Origin: Desulfobacteraceae bacterium
GTDB lineage: Bacteria > Desulfobacterota > DSM-4660 > Desulfatiglandales > Desulfatiglandaceae
DNA length: 5,290 nt
Reading direction: 5' to 3'
Assembly (NCBI GenBank): GCA_030589225.1
Contig: JAUUWD010000149.1
Coordinates: 1-5,290 of the forward strand
Made by a program: the position numbers and the translations under genes. Within the stretch, counting starts at the first letter, position 1. The number at the start of each line of letters is the position of its first letter. A model generated the notes under the pieces. The model was not told where the DNA came from. It saw nothing but the letters and a program-made list of their open reading frames with translations, and did not search any database. This document shows positions 1 to 5,290 of this stretch, one piece after another.

Positions 1-143
1 AGTCACCAAAAAAGCGACTTCTTATCACAAATTCATATGTCAAGCTCAAACTTGAATCTTGATCTAGTCAACGAGCTTGTCTAAAATACCTGAATTGAAA
101 CGACGACATTTTCATGAAATAAGAGACTCTGGAAAGACGATTT

Positions 144-175
144 TCTCGATGGCGGCTGCGGGGCGGTGATCGAGA
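144..175. other. Inverted repeat in the leader upstream of the GrdB-like gene
   Basis: TCTCGAT (144-150) and ATCGAGA (169-175) form a perfect 7-bp inverted repeat around an 18-nt G-rich spacer, about 100 nt before the GrdB-like start codon. It could be an operator or a leader hairpin. There is no T run after it, so a terminator is unlikely. I see no gene in 1-261 on either strand and no convincing -35/-10 pair. A weaker TCAAG/CTTGA repeat lies near 39-54. Confidence 0.3.
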
Positions 176-261
176 TACCGTTTTCTCCTTGACCCGAGAT
201 GAAATTTTCCCAATGCCCTGATTTATCCGCCCACTCAAAAAGCAGTCAATCCTTTAACCGT

Positions 262-266
262 GGAGG
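262..266 (+). promoter_or_regulatory. Ribosome binding site GGAGG fixing the start at ATG 273
   Basis: GGAGG lies 6 nt before ATG 273 but only 3 nt before the in-frame GTG at 270. Normal Shine-Dalgarno spacing therefore favours ATG 273, and the protein begins MDHIRYIEKT. Confidence 0.75.
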
Positions 267-272
267 CCCGTG

Positions 273-1163
273 ATGGACCACATTCGCTACATCGAAAAAA
301 CCCATGAATATTACCGCGGTCTGGGCTACGACAAGACCTACAACTACGTGCACAACGAGGATATCCCCTTCACCCCGTTGAACAAGCCCCTCTCCGAATG
401 CCGGGTGACCCTGGTGACAACCGCATCCTTCATGCTGCTGGACGAGGGGGGCCTTCCCCTGGAAGAATCCATGATGCTCGGCACCAATGAGCTGGAGGTG
501 TTCACGGCGCCCAGCGACTGGCCCGCCGACCGCATCCTCTCCACCAGTGAGGACCACGACCGCTACCAGACGGACATGACGGATGTGAATGCCTATTTCC
601 CCATCACGCGATTGCAGGAGTTTCTCGAGGAAGGGGTGTTCGGAAGCCTGAGCAGGAACTACTACCGGACCCTGCCCAACTACAGCCACCGCAAAACCAC
701 CGAAGTGGACGGACCGGAGATCCTCCGGCAGTGCCGGGAGGACCATGTGGATGTGGCCCTGTTAACGCCTGTCTGACCCATTTGTCACCAGACCGTGAGT
801 CTGGTCGCCCGTGTGTTGGAAGCAGGGGGCATCTCCACGGTCACCTACACCAACGCCCGGGACATCGCCGCCAGCGCCGGCAACCCGCGGCAGATCTTTC
901 TCAACTACCCCCTGGGCAACCCGGCAGGAAGGCCCCAAGATCCCGAAAACCAGCGCAGTGTCCTGCGCGACGGGCTTAAGCTGCTGGAAAATGCCGACAG
1001 GCCGGGGATCATCGTCGACCTGCCCTATTTGTGGTCCGACAGTTGCGAGTGGATGGAAAAATTCATGACCGACGAGCGACCCTTCATTTCCGAGGATGCG
1101 GAGGCCAAACGGCAGGAGCTGCTGCAAAATGCCCGGGAGCAGAAGGGCAGGCAATTGCAGTAG
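273..1163 (+). CDS. GrdB-like selenoprotein (glycine/sarcosine/betaine reductase selenoprotein B family), TGA 774-776 read as Sec
   Basis: A 296-residue protein results if TGA 774-776 is decoded as selenocysteine; the gene ends at TAG 1161-1163. The N-terminal part has PLSECRVTLVTT (39-50) and YFPITRLQEF (108-117). The redox centre is VALLTPV-U168-PICHQT, a UxxCxxT motif with resolving Cys171. From memory, many relatives carry Cys-Pro-x-Cys-His-Gln-Thr at this point, so Sec stands where the first Cys would be. After the TGA the same frame continues for 128 residues (SLVARVLEAGG, then FLNYPLGNPAG) with unchanged GC-rich codon use. A SECIS-like hairpin follows the TGA at the correct distance. 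GrdB of the classical glycine reductase is longer, and no GrdA or GrdE partner is visible here, so the substrate is unknown; a cytoplasmic thiol/selenol redox role is inferred. A glutaredoxin-like selenoprotein follows 218 nt downstream on the same strand. The alternative, a pseudogene with one nonsense mutation, is much less likely because the TGA falls exactly on the catalytic position. Confidence 0.9.
774..808 (+). promoter_or_regulatory. Sec UGA codon plus bacterial SECIS element of the GrdB-like gene
   Basis: UGA 774-776 is followed by a hairpin with arms ACCAGAC (787-793) and GUCUGGU (799-805), a perfect 7-bp stem with apical loop CGUGA (794-798). G784-C808 and U785-G807 can extend it below a C/C mismatch. 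The known bacterial SECIS pattern is an apical loop of 3-14 nt with G in its first two bases, 16-37 nt after the UGA. Here the loop has G in position 2, then U, and starts 17 nt after the UGA. It would bind SelB and direct Sec insertion. The hairpin lies within the coding frame. Confidence 0.85.
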
Positions 1164-1238
1164 ATAGTCCTCGTCAGAGTTATCCGGCTATACTACGACG
1201 AGCTACGCCACGACAAACCGCTGCGACGGGCCCTTCTT

Positions 1239-1265
1239 CGCCTTTCGGCTACGCCGAAACTGGCG
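1239..1265. repeat. Strong hairpin between the two selenoprotein genes
   Basis: TTTCGGC (1243-1249) pairs perfectly with GCCGAAA (1253-1259) around loop TAC. CGCC (1239-1242) pairs with GGCG (1262-1265) after a 2-nt bulge, giving 11 bp in all. TTTT follows only at 1271-1274, so it is a poor terminator. It may be a REP-like intergenic repeat or an RNA-processing or stability hairpin between the two coding regions. A weaker CTCGTC/GACGAG pair (1170-1202) lies just upstream. I see no gene in 1164-1381. Confidence 0.4.
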
Positions 1266-1381
1266 GGATATTTTCACCACGGATGACACCAGCCGTCTAC
1301 CTGTGACTTCAGCTATACGGGATCTGCGACGGTTCCTGAAGGCCAGGTTTTTCAAACAGAATATAACCAAAAGGATCCCAT

Positions 1382-1618
1382 ATGGAAAACCGCCAAATTA
1401 TCGTGTATTCGCAGCCGTTTTGAGGCCCCTGTACCGCACTGGCAGAGTATCTGACCGGCAAAGGGGTGACATTCGTGACAAAAGACCTAATGATCGACGA
1501 AGAGGCCCGGGAGGAATTGTTCGGCCTGGGCGTTCGCTCGGCGCCCGCCCTGGTGGTGGACGGCGAGGTGGTGACCGGGTTCGACAGGGCGCGCATCGAC
1601 GCCCTGTTAGGCCTCTGA
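1382..1618 (+). CDS. Glutaredoxin-like selenoprotein with UGPC active site, TGA 1421-1423 read as Sec
   Basis: Reading TGA 1421-1423 as selenocysteine gives a complete 78-residue thioredoxin-fold protein ending at TGA 1616-1618. It starts at ATG 1382, preceded by AAGGA (1371-1375) at 6-nt spacing. Glutaredoxin/NrdH-like landmarks appear in order: first beta strand QIIVYSQPF (5-13), active site U14-G-P-C17, first helix TALAEYLTGKG (18-28), second strand and helix VTFVTKDLMIDEEAREELF, the cis-proline segment VRSAPALVVDG with Pro55, then the C-terminal GFDRARIDALLGL (66-78). Length and layout match a small one-domain glutaredoxin. Sec replaces the nucleophilic first Cys of the CxxC motif. It probably catalyses cytoplasmic dithiol/selenol exchange and could reduce the GrdB-like selenoprotein encoded just upstream; that partnership is inferred. 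Without Sec reading the gene would be 13 codons long and easily missed. The terminal TGA is taken as a true stop because no family-like sequence follows it. Confidence 0.9.
1421..1458 (+). promoter_or_regulatory. Sec UGA codon plus bacterial SECIS element of the glutaredoxin-like gene
   Basis: After UGA 1421-1423, CUGG (1439-1442) pairs with CCGG (1455-1458, one U-G wobble) and CAGA (1443-1446) pairs with UCUG (1450-1453). A1454 is bulged and the apical loop is GUA (1447-1449). The loop begins 23 nt after the UGA, has the minimum length of 3 nt and starts with GU. All three values fall inside the known bacterial SECIS rule. The hairpin is inside the coding frame. Confidence 0.8.
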
Positions 1619-1693
1619 TCGCGGCCATCTGCAGCCGCTCTTCGCAGATTCGTCCACAATCCCTCAAATATTCAATTGTCAATCTTCAATATC

Positions 1694-1699
1694 AGGAGG
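1694..1699 (+). promoter_or_regulatory. Ribosome binding site AGGAGG fixing the start at ATG 1706
   Basis: AGGAGG sits 6 nt before ATG 1706. The in-frame ATGs at 1676 and 1700 lie upstream of this site or directly against it, so 1706 is the best start for the nitronate monooxygenase-like gene. Confidence 0.85.
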
Positions 1700-1705
1700 A
1701 TGTCC

Positions 1706-2671
1706 ATGTTTAAGACAAAGATGACTGAGATGTTAGGTGTAAAATACCCCATTGTGGGGGGAACCATGATGCATATTTCCAACGCTGAATTTACAGCGGC
1801 CATCTCCAATGCCGGGGGATTGGGGATACTGGCATCCGCAATCTACCAGAGCCGCGCGGCCTTTTCAGAGGCACTGGATCAACTCATTGAACTCACTGAC
1901 AAGCCTTTTGCTGTTAACCTCAACCTCTTTCCGGCGATGCGCCCCATTGACAACAATGACTACCTGGATGTCTTGTTGGAAAAAGGGGTCAAGATCGTTG
2001 AGACATCAGGGCATTCCGCGCCTCAAGAACTGTGTACCCGGTTCAAAGAGGCGGGTCTTACCTGGATGCACAAGTGTGTGGGCGTTCGTTATGCGCTCAA
2101 GGTCCAGGAAATGGGCGCGGACATGGTCACAGTTGTGGGTTACGAGAACGGAGGGGCCACCGGAAAGTTGGATATAGGCACGCTCGTGTTGGTGCCGCGG
2201 GTTGTTGAGAGCCTGCACCTCCCGGTAATAGGGGGCGGGGGAGTGTCTGACGGCAGAGGACTTGTGGCGGTATTGGCCCTGGGGGCCCAGGGAGTCATTA
2301 TGGGCACGCGCCTTCTCGCAACAAAAGAGGCCCCGATCCATGACAGGCTGAAGGAGGCACTTGTCAAGGCGGGTGAGCTGGACACAATGCTGGTCATGCG
2401 CTCTATAGGGGCCACACATAGGGTATGGATAAACGCAGCGGCCAAGAAGGTTGCGGAATTAGAGGACGACCAGGCGGGTTTGCCGGAGATCCTCAAGATT
2501 GCTACAGGGGAAAAGGCTAAGAAGATGTACAATGAAGGTGACCTGGACGTGGGGATTATATCATGCGGCCAGGGTATCGGCATGGCCCATGATATTCCCA
2601 CGGTAAAAGAGTTGTTTGACCGGATCATGGGAGAGGCCGCAGATGTGGCCAAAGGGCTGGTGGCCGATTAG
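1706..2671 (+). CDS. Nitronate monooxygenase / 2-nitropropane dioxygenase family FMN protein
   Basis: An intact 321-residue TIM-barrel flavoprotein of the NMO/FabK-like family, of usual length. It starts MFKTKMTEMLGVKYPIVGG. Family landmarks are PIVGGTMM (15-22), AGGLGIL (36-42), the strand PFAVNLNL (67-74), HKC (122-124), GYENGGATG (145-153), the glycine-rich phosphate-binding segment PVIGGGGVSDGRG (173-185) and GVIMGTRLLAT (196-206). Relatives usually have His in the E-x-GG-H-x-G motif, and this is the catalytic base in true nitronate monooxygenases. Here it is Ala151, so oxidation of alkyl nitronates should not be assumed; another FMN-dependent oxidation or reduction is possible. No signal peptide, so cytoplasmic. 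The gene lies 87 nt after the glutaredoxin-like gene on the same strand and may be co-transcribed, but its codon use is less GC-rich than the two selenoprotein genes. Family call is firm; substrate unknown. Confidence 0.9.
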   Translation: MFKTKMTEMLGVKYPIVGGTMMHISNAEFTAAISNAGGLGILASAIYQSRAAFSEALDQLIELTDKPFAVNLNLFPAMRPIDNNDYLDVLLEKGVKIVETSGHSAPQELCTRFKEAGLTWMHKCVGVRYALKVQEMGADMVTVVGYENGGATGKLDIGTLVLVPRVVESLHLPVIGGGGVSDGRGLVAVLALGAQGVIMGTRLLATKEAPIHDRLKEALVKAGELDTMLVMRSIGATHRVWINAAAKKVAELEDDQAGLPEILKIATGEKAKKMYNEGDLDVGIISCGQGIGMAHDIPTVKELFDRIMGEAADVAKGLVAD

Positions 2672-2836
2672 ACGACCCGAAAAGCCTCAATATGTCTTTC
2701 AACCCCCCTCCGTTTATGGCCCGGACCTTTTCGGAGAGGTTGTTGCCATCCCCCCTTGATCCCCTCGGAGCCACATCCCCGGATCGGGCCATTCCGGGAT
2801 ACCAGGGTGCAGGCACATCCAGTCGCTATTGCAAAA

Positions 2837-2856
2837 GGCCTAACTCTGCTTAGGCC
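2837..2856. terminator. Terminator-like hairpin downstream of the NMO-like gene
   Basis: GGCCTAA (2837-2843) and TTAGGCC (2850-2856) form a perfect 7-bp stem with a 6-nt loop. AAAA (2833-2836) precedes it, so the minus strand reads hairpin followed directly by TTTT. On the plus strand TTTT comes only at 2864-2867. It may be bidirectional, but it is a better terminator for minus-strand transcripts coming from the insertion sequence side. It lies about 165 nt beyond the NMO-like stop. Confidence 0.4.
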
Positions 2857-3060
2857 CGAAACGTTTTACCTCTTCTTTAAAGGCCTTGAGGACTGGCTTG
2901 GAAACTGCTCTTAGTATCGCCAAAAAAATGTCAAATCGGTTGCTGTGGTGACGTAAGCAGATTGTCTAACCTATGACCCAAAGAAAAACTATTTAGATAT
3001 ATAATTGAAAATATTAATTAATCACCAATCGCGTGCAAGGCCCTCAGTTTATGGCATAAT

Positions 3061-3076
3061 AATTGTGTAAACAATT
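3061..3076. promoter_or_regulatory. Operator-like palindrome AATTGT-GTAA-ACAATT
   Basis: A perfect 6-bp inverted repeat with a 4-nt centre lies in AT-rich DNA just after GCATAATA, a possible -10-like sequence. The size and symmetry suit a dimeric repressor site. It is 33 nt left of the insertion sequence. No gene directly follows it, so any target has been separated by the insertion or the match is by chance. Confidence 0.3.
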
Positions 3077-3108
3077 CTGATCCATCATATTTTTAAGAAT
3101 TCAGCTAC

Positions 3109-3124
3109 TTAGTGCCTGACCGAA
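3109..3124 (+). repeat. Left terminal inverted repeat of the insertion sequence
   Basis: TTAGTGCCTGACCGAA matches the reverse complement of 5030-5045 at 14 of 16 positions, with mismatches at positions 7 and 12. It lies downstream of the transposase stop. Confidence 0.75.
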
Positions 3125-3213
3125 AACCCCCTAATTGAGATTTACGAGCGGCGGTCTACCCGGTCAAATTCTTTTCCAAGTTTAAGTAAGTTCCAAAAAT
3201 TGGCCTGAAAATC

Positions 3214-3250
3214 AATATAGCCAATAGCACCTATAGGCTATGGCTATATT
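3214..3250. other. Long hairpin in the left end of the insertion sequence, downstream of the transposase
   Basis: AATATAGCCA (3214-3223) and TGGCTATATT (3241-3250) are a perfect 10-bp inverted repeat. After one bulged A (3224), TAGC/GCTA adds 4 bp, leaving an 8-nt loop. It lies about 85 nt past the transposase stop. On the minus strand it is followed by GATTTTC, so it may act as a weak transcription terminator or an RNA 3'-end stabiliser. Confidence 0.45.
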
Positions 3251-3334
3251 TATAATGCTTGCAAACTGGTTTTACTTTTTTTAAACGCACGTGTCCTTAT
3301 CAGGTATAGTGGCGGATAAAATTAGTAGTAGGAG

Positions 3335-4825
3335 CTATAAAACAGCGCTTACTTTATTCCCGAGTTTCTCTTCAAGCCGTTGCAGTCGAATAAGCTCCTT
3401 CTGCTGAAGGATATGGCCGATAATTTGAATATTTCGTGCCAGTACTGCCAGGCCCACATAGCGTTTGAACCCATGTAGACCATGATCCCTACAACGGTCT
3501 AAGCCATGATTTTCAAGGGCATTGATTGATGACTCGACGGCTGAATGTCTACGCCGAGTTTCTCTGAACTCGTCTGAGTTTTCAATCTCCTTGTTTATTG
3601 CAGATAGCTTCCCTTTGCGGGGAAGTATTACCTTGCCTAATATCTCGGCCAGTTGTTGCTGGTTTTCCGGGCTATGAAAACCTTTATCAAAGCTGCAGCT
3701 GCAGAGTTGGTTAAAACGGTCTTTGGTTTCTTCAATGATCGGGACCGCAACTTGATCATCCGTTTCTTTTTGCATCACCCGATGGTGAAGGATGAAACCA
3801 AACTGATCTTTGACAACACAAACCTTGAGTCCCAACTCCTGGGGGACACCGGCCTTACCCTTGCTGATCCACTCCGTGTGCTCTTCAAAGATCGAAAAAA
3901 CCTTTTCGTGATGAGGAATTGCTTCGCCTTGAACGACCCTTTTGCGAATTTGATCGATCTGCCTTTCAGCATGGGCAATGTATTTTTCAATCTCCATAAT
4001 TCTTAGGTGAACCACAATGCTTGGTGATGAAATGGATAAAAAGTTTTCCTTTACTCTGGCAATCAAAGACTCGGCCAGTTCAAGGTATGCAAGATGAGCA
4101 GCAATAATTAATTGCTCTCTCTTTGCTTTTTTCTGGTGATCCTTTGAAGTTGATCGTTTTAGTTGCTGAGCCTTTCGAAAGTGTTTTTTAACTTTCTTGA
4201 GTAAATAAATACCCTGTCGCCATCCAGACAATCCTAAACCATTACACAAGGCCATGATCAGAACGATAGTTTTTCGCATCGCATCAAAAAGCAGATTGAT
4301 ATCTGTCGGAAAGTGAACGTCCGTCTCTACGACAAATGAATCACAGCTTGCTCTTAATTCCTCATCAACTTTTTTCCCGATAACTTCATGACCGTATCTG
4401 ACAACAATCTGATTAATTCTATCGTGTACCTCGGGGGTAAACAGGGAAATATTGTCTTTCAAGGTTTGTAGTGCATATCGGTACTCGTGGTCCATGGCAC
4501 TATGGCCAAGCATCAATCTCAACGTTCTGTGGTTGTTCGCAATGTCCAGCAGTTTATCATAATCCCAATTGCAAGATAAACGCAGTGTGCCCAAAACCAG
4601 TATTTTCCATAGGCCCATGCCTGAACGGCCATTATTTGGGTCCACATCGTCCGGGACCAAATCCATCAGTACTTCAAAAACTTGTTCACGGATTTCCCGA
4701 TTGCAACATATGCTCTGAAGGCCCATCAGAAGTTCTGGGATCTCATCCCGAGAGTGTGGGTCGAATGTAATATTATCGATGGCAACTTCTCCGATTCTCA
4801 TTTGCATATCGATCACTTTGCGCAT
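3335..4825 (-). CDS. DDE transposase of the ISNCY family (ISDol1-like)
   Basis: A 496-residue transposase that cuts and joins the element's ends. The start chosen is ATG at 4825-4823 (MRKVIDMQMRIGE), preceded by a GGGTGA-like ribosome binding site. The frame is open back to a TTG at 4882, but that has no ribosome binding site and adds 19 atypical residues. The N-terminal half has GMGLWKILVLGTLRL and NWDYDKLLDIANNHRTLR, which I recognise from ISNCY transposases and which probably help bind the ends. The candidate catalytic triad is Asp169 (VVETDVHFPTD), Asp380 (CSFDKGFHSP) and Glu431 (RHSAVESSINALE). A lysine-rich helical insert lies at about 210-240. There is no frameshift or internal stop, so it looks functional. 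It ends at TAG 3337-3335, about 220 nt from the left terminal repeat. Confidence 0.88.
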   Translation of the reverse strand: MRKVIDMQMRIGEVAIDNITFDPHSRDEIPELLMGLQSICCNREIREQVFEVLMDLVPDDVDPNNGRSGMGLWKILVLGTLRLSCNWDYDKLLDIANNHRTLRLMLGHSAMDHEYRYALQTLKDNISLFTPEVHDRINQIVVRYGHEVIGKKVDEELRASCDSFVVETDVHFPTDINLLFDAMRKTIVLIMALCNGLGLSGWRQGIYLLKKVKKHFRKAQQLKRSTSKDHQKKAKREQLIIAAHLAYLELAESLIARVKENFLSISSPSIVVHLRIMEIEKYIAHAERQIDQIRKRVVQGEAIPHHEKVFSIFEEHTEWISKGKAGVPQELGLKVCVVKDQFGFILHHRVMQKETDDQVAVPIIEETKDRFNQLCSCSFDKGFHSPENQQQLAEILGKVILPRKGKLSAINKEIENSDEFRETRRRHSAVESSINALENHGLDRCRDHGLHGFKRYVGLAVLARNIQIIGHILQQKELIRLQRLEEKLGNKVSAVL

Positions 4826-4911
4826 ATTTTCACCCGAAGATTTGTATTTTTGAGCTTTACTGAAAGCGCTATTCAATGCCAAAAAACCGAATTAGCACCA
4901 ACAACAATCAA

Positions 4912-4940
4912 ATAATGCCATTTTCGCTAAAAATTGTAAA
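4912..4940 (-). promoter_or_regulatory. Candidate sigma-70 promoter for the transposase
   Basis: On the minus strand TTTACA (4940-4935) and CATTAT (4917-4912) are separated by exactly 17 nt. They match the -35 box at 5 of 6 and the -10 box at 4 of 6 positions. Transcription would start near 4905, about 80 nt before the transposase ATG. Confidence 0.4.
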
Positions 4941-4999
4941 GCACAAAATGATCTCAAAAAACATTGAAACATAAAATCTTCAATGCTAAAATATGCGTC

Positions 5000-5022
5000 A
5001 ACCCGCCGGAAAATATCGGGTT
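5000..5022. other. Hairpin just inside the right end of the insertion sequence
   Basis: AACCCG (5000-5005) and CGGGTT (5017-5022) pair over 6 bp around an 11-nt loop, between the right terminal repeat and the transposase promoter. In other insertion sequences such hairpins limit translation or transcription entering from outside. That role is inferred here. Confidence 0.3.
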
Positions 5023-5029
5023 TCTTATA

Positions 5030-5045
5030 TTCGTTCAGACACTAA
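5030..5045 (-). repeat. Right terminal inverted repeat of the insertion sequence
   Basis: Read inward on the minus strand it is TTAGTGTCTGAACGAA, matching the left end at 14 of 16 positions. It lies upstream of the transposase promoter. Confidence 0.75.
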
Positions 5046-5124
5046 TTAAATAGTGCCCATCCAGAAATGGCATTTTTAGGGGTTATCGAGTTTCCAATTT
5101 CAAATTTCAAGTTTCTTTCAGTAA

Positions 5125-5147
5125 TCCCGCAGGCGGGAAGCCTTTTT
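5125..5147 (+). terminator. Terminator-like hairpin before the lipoprotein gene
   Basis: TCCCGC (5125-5130) pairs with GCGGGA (5133-5138) in a tight GC-rich stem, followed by AGCC and TTTTT (5143-5147). It reads as a rho-independent terminator on the plus strand. No plus-strand gene precedes it closely, so it may be left over from a gene lost to the insertion, or it may insulate the lipoprotein gene. Just upstream, 5091-5116 holds short AATTTCAA-type repeats. Confidence 0.45.
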
Positions 5148-5216
5148 AAAGATCATATGTCAGAGTACTCCAAAAACTTTATATTGGAAGCTATAGAACA
5201 TACACGGGAGGTCAAA

Positions 5217-5290
5217 ATGAAATTTTATCGAAAGACTTTGTTAATAGCGGCTTCACTTCTCTCAGTATTGATATTTGCATGTGTCACCAT
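5217..5290 (+). CDS. Start of a lipoprotein gene (truncated by the window edge)
   Basis: ATG 5217 follows GGGAGG (5206-5211) with 5-nt spacing. The 24 visible codons read as a bacterial lipoprotein signal peptide: basic start MKFYRKT, hydrophobic core LLIAASLLSVLIF, then Ala-Cys as a lipobox (IFAC, Cys22), where signal peptidase II would cut and lipid would attach. The mature protein lies beyond the window, so function cannot be stated. It is AT-rich compared with the left-hand genes. It lies about 170 nt right of the insertion sequence, which may have displaced its original promoter. Confidence 0.7.
   Translation, partial: MKFYRKTLLIAASLLSVLIFACVT

Larger units (their letters stand above)
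2672..3108. other. Non-coding region between the NMO-like gene and the insertion sequence
   Basis: I find no supported gene in these 437 nt. The first part is GC-rich and contains an inverted repeat CCCGGA/TCCGGG (2778-2783 with 2793-2798). The part after about 2860 becomes AT-rich. The terminator-like hairpin at 2837-2856 and the palindrome at 3061-3076 are listed separately. A 45-codon reading frame from ATG 2716 has no ribosome binding site and no recognisable family. Confidence 0.5.
3109..5045 (-). mobile_element. Complete insertion sequence, ISNCY family (ISDol1-like group)
   Basis: A 1.94-kb element bounded by inverted repeats TTAGTGCCTGACCGAA and, read inward from the right, TTAGTGTCTGAACGAA (14 of 16 match). 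It carries one intact transposase on the minus strand, with about 225 nt of non-coding DNA at the left end and 220 nt at the right. Base composition is more AT-rich than the redox genes. The outer TT may belong to the flank, giving bounds of 3111-5043. I see no matching direct repeat in the flanks, so the target duplication has decayed, was never visible or was lost by recombination. Family assignment comes from transposase resemblance, not from a database hit. Confidence 0.8.

Noticed and set aside
246..746. Long minus-strand reading frame opposite the GrdB-like gene
   Set aside because: It is a GC-rich shadow of a clearly family-like plus-strand protein, with no recognisable domain.
774..776. 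TGA as a nonsense mutation making a GrdB-like pseudogene
   Set aside because: The stop falls on the catalytic Cys/Sec position and has a fitting SECIS hairpin; a random mutation would not explain both.
795..1163. A separate 122-residue gene starting at GTG 795
   Set aside because: It is the in-frame C-terminal part of the GrdB-like protein after the Sec codon. It has no ribosome binding site, and its start lies inside the SECIS loop.
1421..1423. TGA as decay of a glutaredoxin pseudogene
   Set aside because: The rest of the frame is intact, the codon replaces the active-site nucleophile and a SECIS-like hairpin follows.
1303..1713. 136-residue plus-strand frame rich in Arg, Gly and Pro
   Set aside because: It overlaps the glutaredoxin-like gene in another frame, has composition typical of a frame shadow and runs into the next gene's ribosome binding site.
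2716..2853. 45-codon plus-strand frame beginning MARTFSERLL
   Set aside because: There is no Shine-Dalgarno sequence and no known family, and its end overlaps the terminator-like hairpin.
3653..4006. 117-residue plus-strand frame inside the insertion sequence
   Set aside because: It is a shadow of the transposase, antisense to conserved DDE-domain codons.
4826..4882. N-terminal extension of the transposase from TTG 4882
   Set aside because: The start is a rare codon without a ribosome binding site. ATG 4825 has one and gives the family-like MRK start.
1..5290. CRISPR array, tRNA or rRNA genes
   Set aside because: I saw no regularly spaced repeats and no tRNA-like or rRNA-like sequence anywhere in the window.

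Overview
The window looks like an accessory stretch from an anaerobic bacterium, most likely a Desulfobacterota (deltaproteobacterial) genome. This is inferred from a selenocysteine-rich redox locus, a nitronate monooxygenase-like gene of a type I associate with sulfate reducers, and an ISNCY/ISDol1-type insertion sequence. No taxonomic marker gene is present.

Left part (1-2671): a same-strand run of three redox genes. The first (273-1163) is a GrdB-like protein, from the glycine/sarcosine/betaine reductase selenoprotein B family. Its UxxC motif is written with an in-frame TGA at 774-776, followed 17 nt later by the apical loop of a perfect 7-bp stem-loop that fits the bacterial SECIS rule. 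The second (1382-1618) is a 78-residue glutaredoxin-like protein with a UGPC active site, also written with TGA (1421-1423) and followed by its own SECIS-like hairpin. An ordinary stop-codon reading splits the first gene in two and removes the second entirely. The third (1706-2671) is an intact nitronate monooxygenase / 2-nitropropane dioxygenase family flavoprotein with Ala where most relatives have the active-site His. All three have good ribosome binding sites. A plausible arrangement is a small selenium-dependent thiol redox module: a GrdB-like selenoprotein, a selenoglutaredoxin that could reduce it, and a neighbouring FMN enzyme. The substrate is unknown.

Middle (2672-3108): non-coding, with several inverted repeats, including a terminator-like hairpin at 2837-2856 and an operator-like palindrome at 3061-3076.

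Right part: a complete, AT-richer insertion sequence (about 3109-5045, 1.94 kb) with 14/16-matching terminal inverted repeats and one intact DDE transposase on the minus strand (3335-4825). To its right lie a terminator-like hairpin (5125-5147) and the first 24 codons of a lipoprotein gene that runs off the window (5217 onward).

The main result is the tandem pair of selenocysteine genes, which default annotation would probably call a broken GrdB fragment pair plus empty DNA.
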